Shown here: positions 6,480 through 12,185 of the stretch, piece after piece | How positions within the stretch are numbered: position 1 is the first letter of the stretch | Layout: each line of letters starts with the position of its first letter | DNA from: Halobacteriales archaeon SW_10_68_16 | GTDB lineage: Archaea; Halobacteriota; Halobacteria; Halobacteriales; Haloarculaceae | Direction of reading: 5' to 3' | NCBI GenBank assembly: GCA_003023485.1 | Contig: PXSG01000013.1 | Coordinates: 3,531 to 15,715, forward strand | Length of the DNA stretch: 12,185 nucleotides | Translations under genes and position numbers: made by a program | The notes under the pieces: model-generated | Databases searched by the model: none | Told to the model about the DNA's origin: nothing | What the model saw: only the letters and a program-made list of their open reading frames with translations

Positions 6480-7209
6480 GCGCGCCGACGCTGTACGTCG
6501 ACAGGGAGACGTTCCTCCACGCGCTGGACCCGCGGGCGAAAGTGGTGCTGGTGGTCGGACTGTTCGTCGCTGCCTACGTCTTCACCGACCCCGTCTTCGT
6601 GGCCGTCCCGTTCCTGGTCGCGCTCCTCTCGCTGTGGTACGCCGGCGGCCTGGGGAACCTCCTGCGGCTCTGGTTCGTTCTCGTCATGCTGTTTCTCGTC
6701 GGCTTCGTCGTCTGGCCCCTCTACGCGCCCGCCCGCGGGCCGGTCGTCCTCGCAACGCCGGTGCTTTCGATCACCGAACACCAGTTCCTGTTCGCGCTGG
6801 GCCGGAGTACCCGCATCATCGCCTTCATCGTCGCCGGGTTCGCCTTCATCACCACCACCTGTTCTGTTTCGCCGTCGGGACCGCCCTCCGACTGTTCCCG
6901 ACCTTTCTCGGCGCGACCGGGACGGTCAAGCAGGCCCAGGAAGCCCGCGGACTCGACCTCTCGGAGGGGGGCCCCATCCAGCGGATCCGCAACTACGTCC
7001 CCCTGCTGATCCCCGTCCTGATGACCGCCATCCGGCAGGTCAACACGCAGGCGATGGCCCTGGAGGCGCGCGGATTCGACGCCGGCCGCGGGCGGACCTT
7101 CTACGCGAAGGAACCGTTCGGCGCCGCGGACTGGATCGCAACTGTCGCTGGCGTCGCCATCGCACTCGGGACCGTCGCCGCCCGGTTACTCGGGTTCGGC
7201 GTGCTCTGA
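6476..7209 (+). pseudogene. ecfT: EcfT (CbiQ-type) transmembrane coupling protein of ECF transporter, frameshifted with internal deletion
   Basis: Membrane scaffold that couples ATP hydrolysis by EcfA to the S component. It starts at GTG 6476, overlapping the ecfA stop by four bases (GTGA), with a Shine-Dalgarno sequence 6 bases upstream. The N-terminal part (128 codons, to about 6859) has the EcfT opening L-H-A-L-D-P-R-A-K, several hydrophobic helices and ends in F-I-T-T-T. The C-terminal part is read in another frame, from L-F-C-F-A-V-G-T-A-L-R-L (about 6859) to TGA 7207-7209. It carries both coupling motifs Ala-Arg-Gly, in E-A-R-G-L-D (6943-6951) and E-A-R-G-F-D (7066-7074). From memory of the family, the T-T-T segment is followed by about 15-25 residues including a conserved E-L-x2-A-L-x2-L-G motif before the helix with A-L-R. 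These are missing here, so the fault looks like an out-of-frame deletion of tens of bases rather than one base. As written, the gene cannot give an intact protein. Confidence 0.85.
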
Positions 7210-8754
7210 GCGCGTATCGGCCCGCAGCGAGATTTCGATACGCGTTCCCGAGGCCGTCTCCTCGATCCCGAGGGTACCGTCGACACTCTCGACGATCCAG
7301 TGGACGAGCCACAGCCCGAGCCCGCTCCCGTGGACGAGGGGCGTCTCCTCGTCCGCGACGAGCACCGCCCGCTCCTGTTCGGGCAATCCCGGCCCGTCGT
7401 CGGTTACCCCGACCACCACCCGATCCGCGACCGTGACGTCGACAGCCACCGACGGGGACTCGCCGCCGTGCTTGGCGGCGTTGTCCAGCAGTTCCCACAC
7501 GGCCGCCTCCAGGCGCGGTGCGCTCCGGGCGATGGCCTGCCCGGGCGCGTCGACGGTCACCGACGCGTCGAGATACCGCTCGTCGATCTGGGTGGCTGCG
7601 CGTCGCACGACAGGGACGATATCGGCCGGGGCCACATCGGCTGGATCGTCCAGGTTCTCCTCCAGTTTCCGGGCTGTCTCCCCGAGTTTCACCAGTGCCT
7701 CGCTCTTGGCGACGATCCGTCGGGCCATCTCGGCGTCCTCCCCGTCCAGGCGGTCCTGTAGCGTCTCCGCGAAGCCGCTGATGACGTTCATGTCGTTGCG
7801 GAGATTGTGCCGCAGGACGCGATTGAGAACGCGGATCAGCAGTTGCCGGCGGTAGCGCTCGGTCGCGTCCCGTGCCATCCCTTGGGCGCCCACGATGTCC
7901 GCCGCCGTCCGGTCCGCTGGCGGGACACTCGCGTCGTAGATCGGGGTGACCCGGAGGTCGACGAAGACGCGGTCGCCCGCGCTGTCTTCCAGGGGGAAAA
8001 ACGCCTCTTCGACGGTCTCGCCGGCCATGACGCGCCCGTACAGCTCCTCGGCCAACTCGAGCGTCTCCTCGTCGGGGAGCATCGCGGTGAAACGTTTCCC
8101 CTCCATCGTGTCGGGACCGCTCCCCAGCAGCTCCTCGATGGCCGGTGAGATGTAGGTAAACCGCCCGTCGGCCCCGACCCGGAACACCAGGTCGAAACTG
8201 GCGTCGATGATGGCACGGTAGATTTCCCGGCGTTCGTCCAGCTGGGCCTCGCGCTCTGCGAGTTCCCGCTCGTAGTCGCGCCGCTCGAATGCCTGTCCGA
8301 CGAGCCGTGCGATCAGCTCCACGAAGAACTGTTCGGCCTCGCTGAACGACTCGGTGCGCGTTGTTTGGTCGGCAAAACAGACCGTCCCGTACGTGTCGTC
8401 GTCGACGACCACCTTCGCGCCGATGTAGGTGCCGAGATCGAACCGCTCGATTGCGATTTCGGAGATGTCGTCGGATTCGACCGCGGCCTGGACGGCGAGC
8501 ACACCATCAAGTTCGACGGTCCGGCGACAGTAGGCCTCCTCGAGCGGACAGGACGCCCCTGGCTGGATGAGCGGATGCTGGCCGGTCGATTGGACGATCT
8601 CCTGGGTCCCCCCATCGATCCGGGTGAGAAAGCCCACAGAGAGGCCGAGATACTCGACCCCGACCTCGAGTGCGCTCGCGGCCCGATCCTCGACCGACCG
8701 ATCTAGTTCCCCGAAGATGGCGTATATCCGTTCCCGGTGTTCGGTCGAATCCAT
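7186..8754 (-). CDS. Soluble GAF-PAS sensor histidine kinase
   Basis: A 522-residue cytoplasmic sensor kinase without membrane segments or a response-regulator partner nearby. In order: a GAF domain (about 20-155, containing C-P-L-E-E-A-Y-C and G-T-Y-I-G-A-K-V-V-V), a charged coiled linker (157-180), a PAS domain (about 178-300, starting Y-R-A-I-I-D-A-S-F-D-L-V-F-R-V), then the kinase core. The H-box is R-V-L-R-H-N-L-R-N-D with phospho-acceptor His316, the variant common in haloarchaea. The ATPase has N-box E-L-L-D-N-A-A-K-H (421-429), G1 D-D-G-P-G (452-456) and G2 G-S-G-L-G-L (476-481), all intact. The start is the ATG 49 bases downstream of the ahcY stop on the same strand, so co-transcription with ahcY is possible. 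I see no convincing promoter between them. The 3' end overlaps the 3' end of ecfT by 24 bases, antisense. The signal sensed cannot be deduced. Confidence 0.94.
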   Translation of the reverse strand: MDSTEHRERIYAIFGELDRSVEDRAASALEVGVEYLGLSVGFLTRIDGGTQEIVQSTGQHPLIQPGASCPLEEAYCRRTVELDGVLAVQAAVESDDISEIAIERFDLGTYIGAKVVVDDDTYGTVCFADQTTRTESFSEAEQFFVELIARLVGQAFERRDYERELAEREAQLDERREIYRAIIDASFDLVFRVGADGRFTYISPAIEELLGSGPDTMEGKRFTAMLPDEETLELAEELYGRVMAGETVEEAFFPLEDSAGDRVFVDLRVTPIYDASVPPADRTAADIVGAQGMARDATERYRRQLLIRVLNRVLRHNLRNDMNVISGFAETLQDRLDGEDAEMARRIVAKSEALVKLGETARKLEENLDDPADVAPADIVPVVRRAATQIDERYLDASVTVDAPGQAIARSAPRLEAAVWELLDNAAKHGGESPSVAVDVTVADRVVVGVTDDGPGLPEQERAVLVADEETPLVHGSGLGLWLVHWIVESVDGTLGIEETASGTRIEISLRADTRSEHAEPE

Positions 8755-8803
8755 CAGATGCTGTTCGGTTGGTGAGACGATGGCATAGCTGTTTCTACTC
8801 GGT

Positions 8804-10057
8804 TCAAAAGCTGCTGTCGGGGTGCTCCCACTCCTCGTGGTAGGCCTGCTGGCTCTCCGTGAGGTCCTCCGTCGAGAGCCCGAGCGTCTCCAGTTTCCGC
8901 GCGGCCACGTCCCGGTCGAGCCGGTCGGGAATCCCGTACAGCCCCGGCTCCATGTCCGGCCCGTCGACGAGCATGTCGTAGGCCGCGACGAACATCATCG
9001 CGAAGGTGGTGTCCATGACCTCGGCGGGGTGGCCCTGGCTGTAGGGCCCCGTCAGGTTGACGAGCCGTCCCTCCGCGAGCAGGTTCAGCCGGCGGCCGTC
9101 GGGCATGTGATACCGGGTGACCCCCTCCTTCGGGTGGGTGATCTCGGCGGCCATCTCCTCCAGAGCGTCCAGGTCGATCTCGACGTCGAAGTGCCCGGAG
9201 TTGGCGAGCACCGCGCCGTCGGCCATCCGCTCGAAGTGTTCGGCGCGCATCACCTCTCGGTTCCCGGTCGCGGAGATGAACACGTCGCCCTCCGCGGCGG
9301 CCTCCGTCATGTCCATCACGCGGTGGCCGTCCATGTGGGCCTCCAGAGCCTTGCGCGGGTCCACCTCGGTGACGATGGTCTTGGCTCCCATCCCGCGGGC
9401 CTTCCGGGCGATGCCGCGGCCACAGTAGCCGTAGCCACAGACCACGACATCCCGCCCCGAGAGGATGGCGTTGGTCGTGATGGTGACGTTCGAAAGCGTC
9501 GACTCGCCCGTGCCGTGGACGTTGTCGCAGAAGTGTTTCATCGGCGTGTCGTTGACGCCGTAGACCGGAAATTCGAGGACGTCCTCAGATTCCATCGCTT
9601 CGAGGCGGGTGATGCCGGCGGTCGTCTGTTCGCCGCCACCGACGACGTCGGCGGCCACGTCGGGGTGGTCGGCGTGGACCTTCGCGATGAGTTCGCAGCC
9701 GTCGTCCAAGATGAAGTCCGGTTCTTCTTCGAGGAGGTCGTGCTGTGCGGCGTCGAACTCCTCGTCGGTCATGCCCTCCCGGGCGAAGGCAGTGATACCC
9801 TCGCGGGCGTCGAGGGCGTCCACGACGTCGCCGTGGGTGCTCTGTGGTTCGCTGGGCGCGAACAGGACCTCGGCACCGGCGGCGTGGAGCGTCTCGATGG
9901 CCACGCCCGAGTTCGTCTCCAGGTGGGAAGCGAAGGCGACGGTGTCCCCCGCCAGGGGACGGCTCTCGCCGTACTCCTCGCGGAACGATTCGAGGACGGG
10001 CATGAAGTCGCGGGCCCACGCGAGCGGGTCGTCGGCGTCGTGCGAAACTGGAGCCAT
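8804..10057 (-). CDS. ahcY: Adenosylhomocysteinase (S-adenosyl-L-homocysteine hydrolase)
   Basis: NAD-dependent enzyme that removes S-adenosylhomocysteine, the product of methyltransferases, by splitting it into homocysteine and adenosine. The 417 residues carry the catalytic landmarks: Asp118-Asp119-Gly120 (D-D-G-C-E-L), Glu143 in G-E-Q-T-T-A-G, and Lys174, Asp178 and Asn179 in M-K-H-F-C-D-N. The NAD loop is V-C-G-Y-G-Y-C-G-R-G (206-215), and G-H-F-D-V-E and L-A-E-G-R-L-V-N-L lie further on. The position of the human active-site Cys195 is Thr here. The chain ends soon after the second half without the long C-terminal extension of animal and many bacterial enzymes, so it is the short archaeal/Thermotoga type. 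A related archaeal enzyme hydrolyses S-inosylhomocysteine instead, which is an alternative I cannot exclude. The ATG at 10057 is chosen: it has a GGAGG just upstream, and the open frame beyond it encodes unconserved sequence across the divergent promoter region. Confidence 0.96.
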   Translation of the reverse strand: MAPVSHDADDPLAWARDFMPVLESFREEYGESRPLAGDTVAFASHLETNSGVAIETLHAAGAEVLFAPSEPQSTHGDVVDALDAREGITAFAREGMTDEEFDAAQHDLLEEEPDFILDDGCELIAKVHADHPDVAADVVGGGEQTTAGITRLEAMESEDVLEFPVYGVNDTPMKHFCDNVHGTGESTLSNVTITTNAILSGRDVVVCGYGYCGRGIARKARGMGAKTIVTEVDPRKALEAHMDGHRVMDMTEAAAEGDVFISATGNREVMRAEHFERMADGAVLANSGHFDVEIDLDALEEMAAEITHPKEGVTRYHMPDGRRLNLLAEGRLVNLTGPYSQGHPAEVMDTTFAMMFVAAYDMLVDGPDMEPGLYGIPDRLDRDVAARKLETLGLSTEDLTESQQAYHEEWEHPDSSF

Positions 10058-10061
10058 GGTC

Positions 10062-10066
10062 CCTCC
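10062..10066 (-). promoter_or_regulatory. Shine-Dalgarno sequence of ahcY
   Basis: On the minus strand ggagg (within aggaggga) lies four bases before the ahcY ATG. It is the strongest such match in front of any non-internal gene in the window and fixes the start at 10057. It implies an mRNA with a 5' leader. Confidence 0.6.
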
Positions 10067-10080
10067 TGTCGCCGTATCGA

Positions 10081-10087
10081 CGTAAGC
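10081..10087 (-). promoter_or_regulatory. TATA-like box of ahcY (proximal candidate)
   Basis: On the minus strand gcttacg has its TTA core at 10084, 27 bases before the ahcY ATG, the same spacing as the npdG and rpo7 boxes. If used, the transcript would begin near the ATG and would leave out the Shine-Dalgarno sequence. The AT-rich tract at 10124-10132 read on the minus strand (tttgtatat) is the rival and would give a leader of about 45 bases. Confidence 0.35.
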
Positions 10088-10123
10088 GCTGTGGAAGCGA
10101 GCGGTCCATCGAGTCACGCGAGA

Positions 10124-10131
10124 TATACAAA
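10124..10131 (+). promoter_or_regulatory. TATA box of the sulfatase-family gene (possibly shared with ahcY on the other strand)
   Basis: The sequence tatacaaa, in the only AT-rich patch of the 94-base gap between ahcY and the sulfatase-like gene, is centred about 26 bases before the ATG at 10152. This favours 10152 over the in-frame ATG at 10194 and predicts a leaderless mRNA. Read on the minus strand the same patch (tttgtatat) could place the ahcY transcription start near 10102. Confidence 0.6.
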
Positions 10132-10151
10132 TTAATACAGTCAGGGCCGGT

Positions 10152-11663
10152 ATGAGGCGTATTGAATCGATCCAGGGGCAGACTGATGTCGGCATGACCG
10201 GGGACGCGCTGGCGTCGAACGTCGTACTGGTGACAGTCGATTCGTTGCGGGCGGACGCGATCAGTCACACGGCCGACGACCGCCGGACGCCGGAGATCGG
10301 CCGTCTCGCGGAGTCGGGAACAGTCTTCGAGAACGCCTTCGCGCTCGGCAACTGGACGCCCTTCTCGTTTCCGAGCATGCTCGCCTCGCGGCCGGTGTTT
10401 GCCGAGTCGGACGACATCGGCCTGCCCGAGACGCCGGTCCTGGCCGAGACCCTTCGGGAGGCCGCCCTCCAGACGGGTGGCTTCAACGCCAGCAACGGAT
10501 TCCTCACGCCATACTGGGGGTACGACCGCGGGTTCGACGCCTTCGAGTCGTTCATCGGCGGGGAGGACCCCAGCCGGTACGAGCGGTACCTGGCGGCCCA
10601 CCCGACGGTCCACGCGTGGCTCCAGGTCCTGGCCTCGCCGTTCCGGCGCATCGCCCACCGCATCCGGTACGGGAAGGGGTCGCGCCCGTTCACCGACACC
10701 TCGCGGCTGCTCGACGTCGAGGGGGAAGCCGAAGACTTCGTCGAGCGAGCGACGGCAAGCGACGGCGGTGACCCTGTCGGGGACGAGGAGAACGAGGGTG
10801 CCGACGACGGCTTCTTCCTCTGGGTACACTACATGGACGCCCACACGCCCTACGTCCCGGCGCCCCAGCACCTGCGGGAGGTTTCGGACGGGCAGTTCGA
10901 GACCCACCGCCTCGTCCGCGCACACGTCCGGACGGGGCTGGGTCTGGGCGTCGGCGACCGGACGCTGGGGGACCTGCGGGCGCTGTACAGCGGCGCCATC
11001 AGGCAGGTCGACGCCAGCGTCGGGCGCCTCCGGGAAACCCTCGAGGAGGCCGGCGTCGCCGACGACACCGCCTTCGTCGTCGCCGGCGACCACGGCGAGG
11101 AGTTCATGGAACACGGCAACCTCGCCCACTACCCGAAACTCTACGACAGCCTGATCCACGTGCCCTTGATCGTCTCGATTCCGGGTATCGAGGGGCGCCA
11201 CGTCGAGGAGGCCGTCGGACTCGACGCGATCGCACCGACGGTCTGTGACATCCTGGGGGTCGACCCGCCCGACGTCTGGGAGGGAGAGAGCCTCCGTCCG
11301 ACGGTCACCGGCGAGACAGTGCCGGCCGGAGGACCGGTCGTCTCGGTGACCGTCCAGGGCGAGAGCGTCACCCAGCAGCCGATCCCGCGGCGCCTCGACG
11401 ACGGCGACCTGTTCGCCAGCGCCCGCACGAGCGACTGGACCTACATCGAGAACACCGCCACCGGGGAGAGCGAACTGTACCACCGGGCCAGCGACGCCGA
11501 CCACCAGCAGGACCTGTCCGGGTCCGAGGTCCCGCCGGGGGTGGCCGACCGACTCGCGAGTGCCGTCGAGAGACACGTCGACCGACTCGGCGGCGACGCG
11601 ACGCCGGAGGAACCGCTCGACGACGCCATCGCGACGCGGCTGGACGCACTCGGCTACCGGTAG
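10152..11663 (+). CDS. Alkaline-phosphatase-superfamily (sulfatase-fold) enzyme with Thr nucleophile
   Basis: A 503-residue metal-dependent hydrolase or phospho-/glycan-substituent transferase of the sulfatase fold. Metal ligands typical for the fold are visible: Asp30 in V-L-V-T-V-D-S-L-R-A-D, Asp313-His314 in A-G-D-H-G-E-E, and His226/His231 in H-Y-M-D-A-H-T-P-Y. At the place of the sulfatase signature C/S-x-P-x-R the protein has N-W-T-P-F-S-F-P-S-M-L, so Thr69 takes the nucleophile position and the Arg is missing. Thr there is known in phospho-enzymes such as lipoteichoic-acid synthases, so true sulfatase activity is doubtful. There is no signal peptide or membrane helix; an acidic insert lies near 195-220. 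ATG 10152 fits the TATA box; ATG 10194 is the alternative and would remove 14 unconserved residues. A GtrA-like gene follows after one base, pointing to modification of cell-surface glycans or lipids. Confidence 0.87.
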   Translation: MRRIESIQGQTDVGMTGDALASNVVLVTVDSLRADAISHTADDRRTPEIGRLAESGTVFENAFALGNWTPFSFPSMLASRPVFAESDDIGLPETPVLAETLREAALQTGGFNASNGFLTPYWGYDRGFDAFESFIGGEDPSRYERYLAAHPTVHAWLQVLASPFRRIAHRIRYGKGSRPFTDTSRLLDVEGEAEDFVERATASDGGDPVGDEENEGADDGFFLWVHYMDAHTPYVPAPQHLREVSDGQFETHRLVRAHVRTGLGLGVGDRTLGDLRALYSGAIRQVDASVGRLRETLEEAGVADDTAFVVAGDHGEEFMEHGNLAHYPKLYDSLIHVPLIVSIPGIEGRHVEEAVGLDAIAPTVCDILGVDPPDVWEGESLRPTVTGETVPAGGPVVSVTVQGESVTQQPIPRRLDDGDLFASARTSDWTYIENTATGESELYHRASDADHQQDLSGSEVPPGVADRLASAVERHVDRLGGDATPEEPLDDAIATRLDALGYR

Positions 11664-11664
11664 C

Positions 11665-12084
11665 ATGTCGCCCCTGGAAGTCCTCCTCGAACACCCGTCA
11701 TCGATCCGACTGCGCCGGTTCTTCGTCGTCGGCAGCGGGGCGGCGGGCGTCCAGACCGGACTGCTGTGGTTCTTCGTCGGCTTCCTCGGCATCTGGTACA
11801 TCCCCGCCGCGGTCGTCGCCATCGAGATCACCATCCTGCTCCAGTACTTCGTGAACAACGCCTGGACGTTCCACACCTCGCGTCACTCGACGCGCGGGTC
11901 ACACGCGAGGGGACTCGTGAAGACAAACCTGGTCAGAGGGACGGCCATCCCCCTCCAGACCGGGCTGCTGTACGCCTTCGTCGAGTGGCTCGGCCTCCTG
12001 TATCTCGTCGCCAACCTCGTCGCCATCTTCTTTTCTGGTCTGTACCGGTACTACCTGGACTCCCGGTGGACCTGGCGGATATAG
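11665..12084 (+). CDS. GtrA-family four-helix membrane protein
   Basis: A 139-residue membrane protein of the GtrA/DPMS family, members of which are thought to help move polyprenyl-linked sugars across the membrane or to anchor a glycosyltransferase. Four hydrophobic segments are visible (about 19-40, 45-63, 92-108 and 110-130). The family motif Asn-Asn-x-Trp-Thr-Phe is at 64-69, and a related Arg-Trp-Thr-Trp closes the second half at 134-137. Halves 30-69 and 98-137 align without gaps, so the protein is a clear internal duplication. The start ATG follows the sulfatase-like stop by one base, so the two are in one operon. In-frame codons further upstream lie in the preceding gene and give a basic shadow sequence. 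In other haloarchaea such a domain is sometimes fused to a dolichyl-phosphate mannosyltransferase; here it stands alone. Confidence 0.92.
   Translation: MSPLEVLLEHPSSIRLRRFFVVGSGAAGVQTGLLWFFVGFLGIWYIPAAVVAIEITILLQYFVNNAWTFHTSRHSTRGSHARGLVKTNLVRGTAIPLQTGLLYAFVEWLGLLYLVANLVAIFFSGLYRYYLDSRWTWRI
11752..11871 (+). repeat. GtrA internal repeat, copy 1
   Basis: Codes for residues 30-69 of the GtrA-like protein, starting Q-T-G-L-L and ending W-T-F. By my count 18 of 40 residues are identical, without a gap, to copy 2 at 11956-12075. The offset is exactly 68 residues. Confidence 0.8.
11956..12075 (+). repeat. GtrA internal repeat, copy 2
   Basis: Codes for residues 98-137 of the GtrA-like protein, starting Q-T-G-L-L and ending W-T-W, the ungapped partner of copy 1. 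The repeat is in direct orientation and each copy covers a helix pair. Confidence 0.8.
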
Positions 12085-12094
12085 CGGACCGTCA

Positions 12095-12100
12095 GATTTT
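12095..12100 (+). promoter_or_regulatory. TATA-like box of the epimerase gene
   Basis: The sequence gatttt in the 41-base gap after the GtrA-like gene is centred about 28 bases before the ATG at 12126, and there is no Shine-Dalgarno sequence. It suggests a separate leaderless transcript. Confidence 0.45.
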
Positions 12101-12125
12101 GGCCGTCGCCGTCCCTCCCCGCTGC

Positions 12126-12185
12126 ATGGACATCGTCGTGACCGGCGGCCGCGGGGCGTCCGGCCGCTGGATCGTCGACCGACTC
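12126..12185 (+). CDS. NAD(P)-dependent epimerase/dehydratase family protein, 3'-truncated by window edge
   Basis: Only the first 20 codons are inside the window. They encode a Rossmann start, M-D-I-V-V-T-G-G-R-G-A-S-G-R-W-I. Its Gly-Gly-x-Gly-x-x-Gly pattern fits the extended short-chain dehydrogenase/reductase (sugar epimerase-like) family. A sugar-nucleotide role would fit the preceding glycan-related genes, but the visible part cannot distinguish an epimerase from other dehydrogenases. The start is supported by the strand beginning at residue 2 and the TATA-like box 28 bases upstream. Confidence 0.75.
   Translation, partial: MDIVVTGGRGASGRWIVDRL

Noticed and set aside
6847..6861. His-rich run (H-H-H-H) that looked like a metal-binding loop in the ecfT region
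   Set aside because: It appears only when the downstream frame is read back across the deletion junction. In the proper upstream frame the codons read I-T-T-T.
8822..10135. Open frame of 437 codons on the plus strand opposite ahcY
   Set aside because: ahcY on the other strand has all catalytic motifs; this frame is its mirror and resembles no family.
9585..11876. Open frame of 763 codons on the minus strand opposite the sulfatase-like gene and part of ahcY
   Set aside because: It runs antisense to the sulfatase-like and GtrA genes and out of frame over ahcY, and its second part is extremely Arg-rich. It is a shadow.
1..12185. Search for tRNA, rRNA, CRISPR array, insertion sequence, integrase or attachment site
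   Set aside because: No cloverleaf with a T-loop, no regularly spaced repeats, and no transposase motifs or flanking inverted repeats were recognised by eye. All long stretches are taken up by the genes listed.

Overview
The window looks like chromosomal DNA of a haloarchaeon (Halobacteria, Euryarchaeota). It is very GC-rich. The encoded proteins are strongly acidic (Asp/Glu-rich), and several gene types are archaeal or haloarchaeal: aIF2-gamma, RNA polymerase Rpo7, Spt4, the DUF359 dephospho-CoA kinase, F420-dependent NADP reductase, and a histidine kinase with the haloarchaeal H-box R-H-N-L-R-N-D. Genes at the head of transcription units mostly have a TATA-like box 26-30 bases upstream of the start codon and no ribosome-binding site, as expected for leaderless mRNAs. 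Several operon-internal genes have Shine-Dalgarno-like sequences and overlapping or abutting stop/start codons.

Region 1 (1-2685, +) is an information-processing operon: the 3' part of aIF2-gamma (its N-terminal G1 region lies outside the window), a small PIN-domain protein, Rpo7 (RpoE'), Spt4 (RpoE'') and a GTP-dependent dephospho-CoA kinase. A small zinc-knuckle rubrerythrin-like protein (2701-2841, -) converges on it.

Region 2 (2954-7209, +) starts with npdG (F420H2:NADP oxidoreductase). It is followed by an energy-coupling factor (ECF) vitamin/metal uptake system: a membrane S component with its own promoter, a tandem two-domain EcfA ATPase, and the EcfT transmembrane coupling protein. 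Both ecfA and ecfT are interrupted by frameshifts in this sequence. ecfA has one extra base in its inter-domain linker. ecfT has a frame change together with an apparent loss of about 15-25 residues. Either the transporter is decaying or the assembly is wrong here.

Region 3 (7186-10057, -) holds adenosylhomocysteinase (ahcY) followed by a soluble GAF-PAS histidine kinase. The 3' end of the kinase gene overlaps the 3' end of ecfT by 24 bases on the opposite strand.

Region 4 (10152-12185, +) looks like a cell-surface glycan locus: an alkaline-phosphatase/sulfatase-fold enzyme with Thr instead of the sulfatase Cys/Ser nucleophile, a GtrA-like four-helix membrane protein with a striking internal duplication, and the first 20 codons of an NAD-dependent epimerase/dehydrogenase with its own TATA-like box.

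I found no tRNA, rRNA, CRISPR array, transposase or integrase. No intergenic stretch exceeds about 115 bases. I see no clearly new multi-gene system. The most notable points are the double disruption of the ECF operon, the unassigned S component with two extra helices, the short leader ORF before ecfA, and the internal repeat of the GtrA protein.
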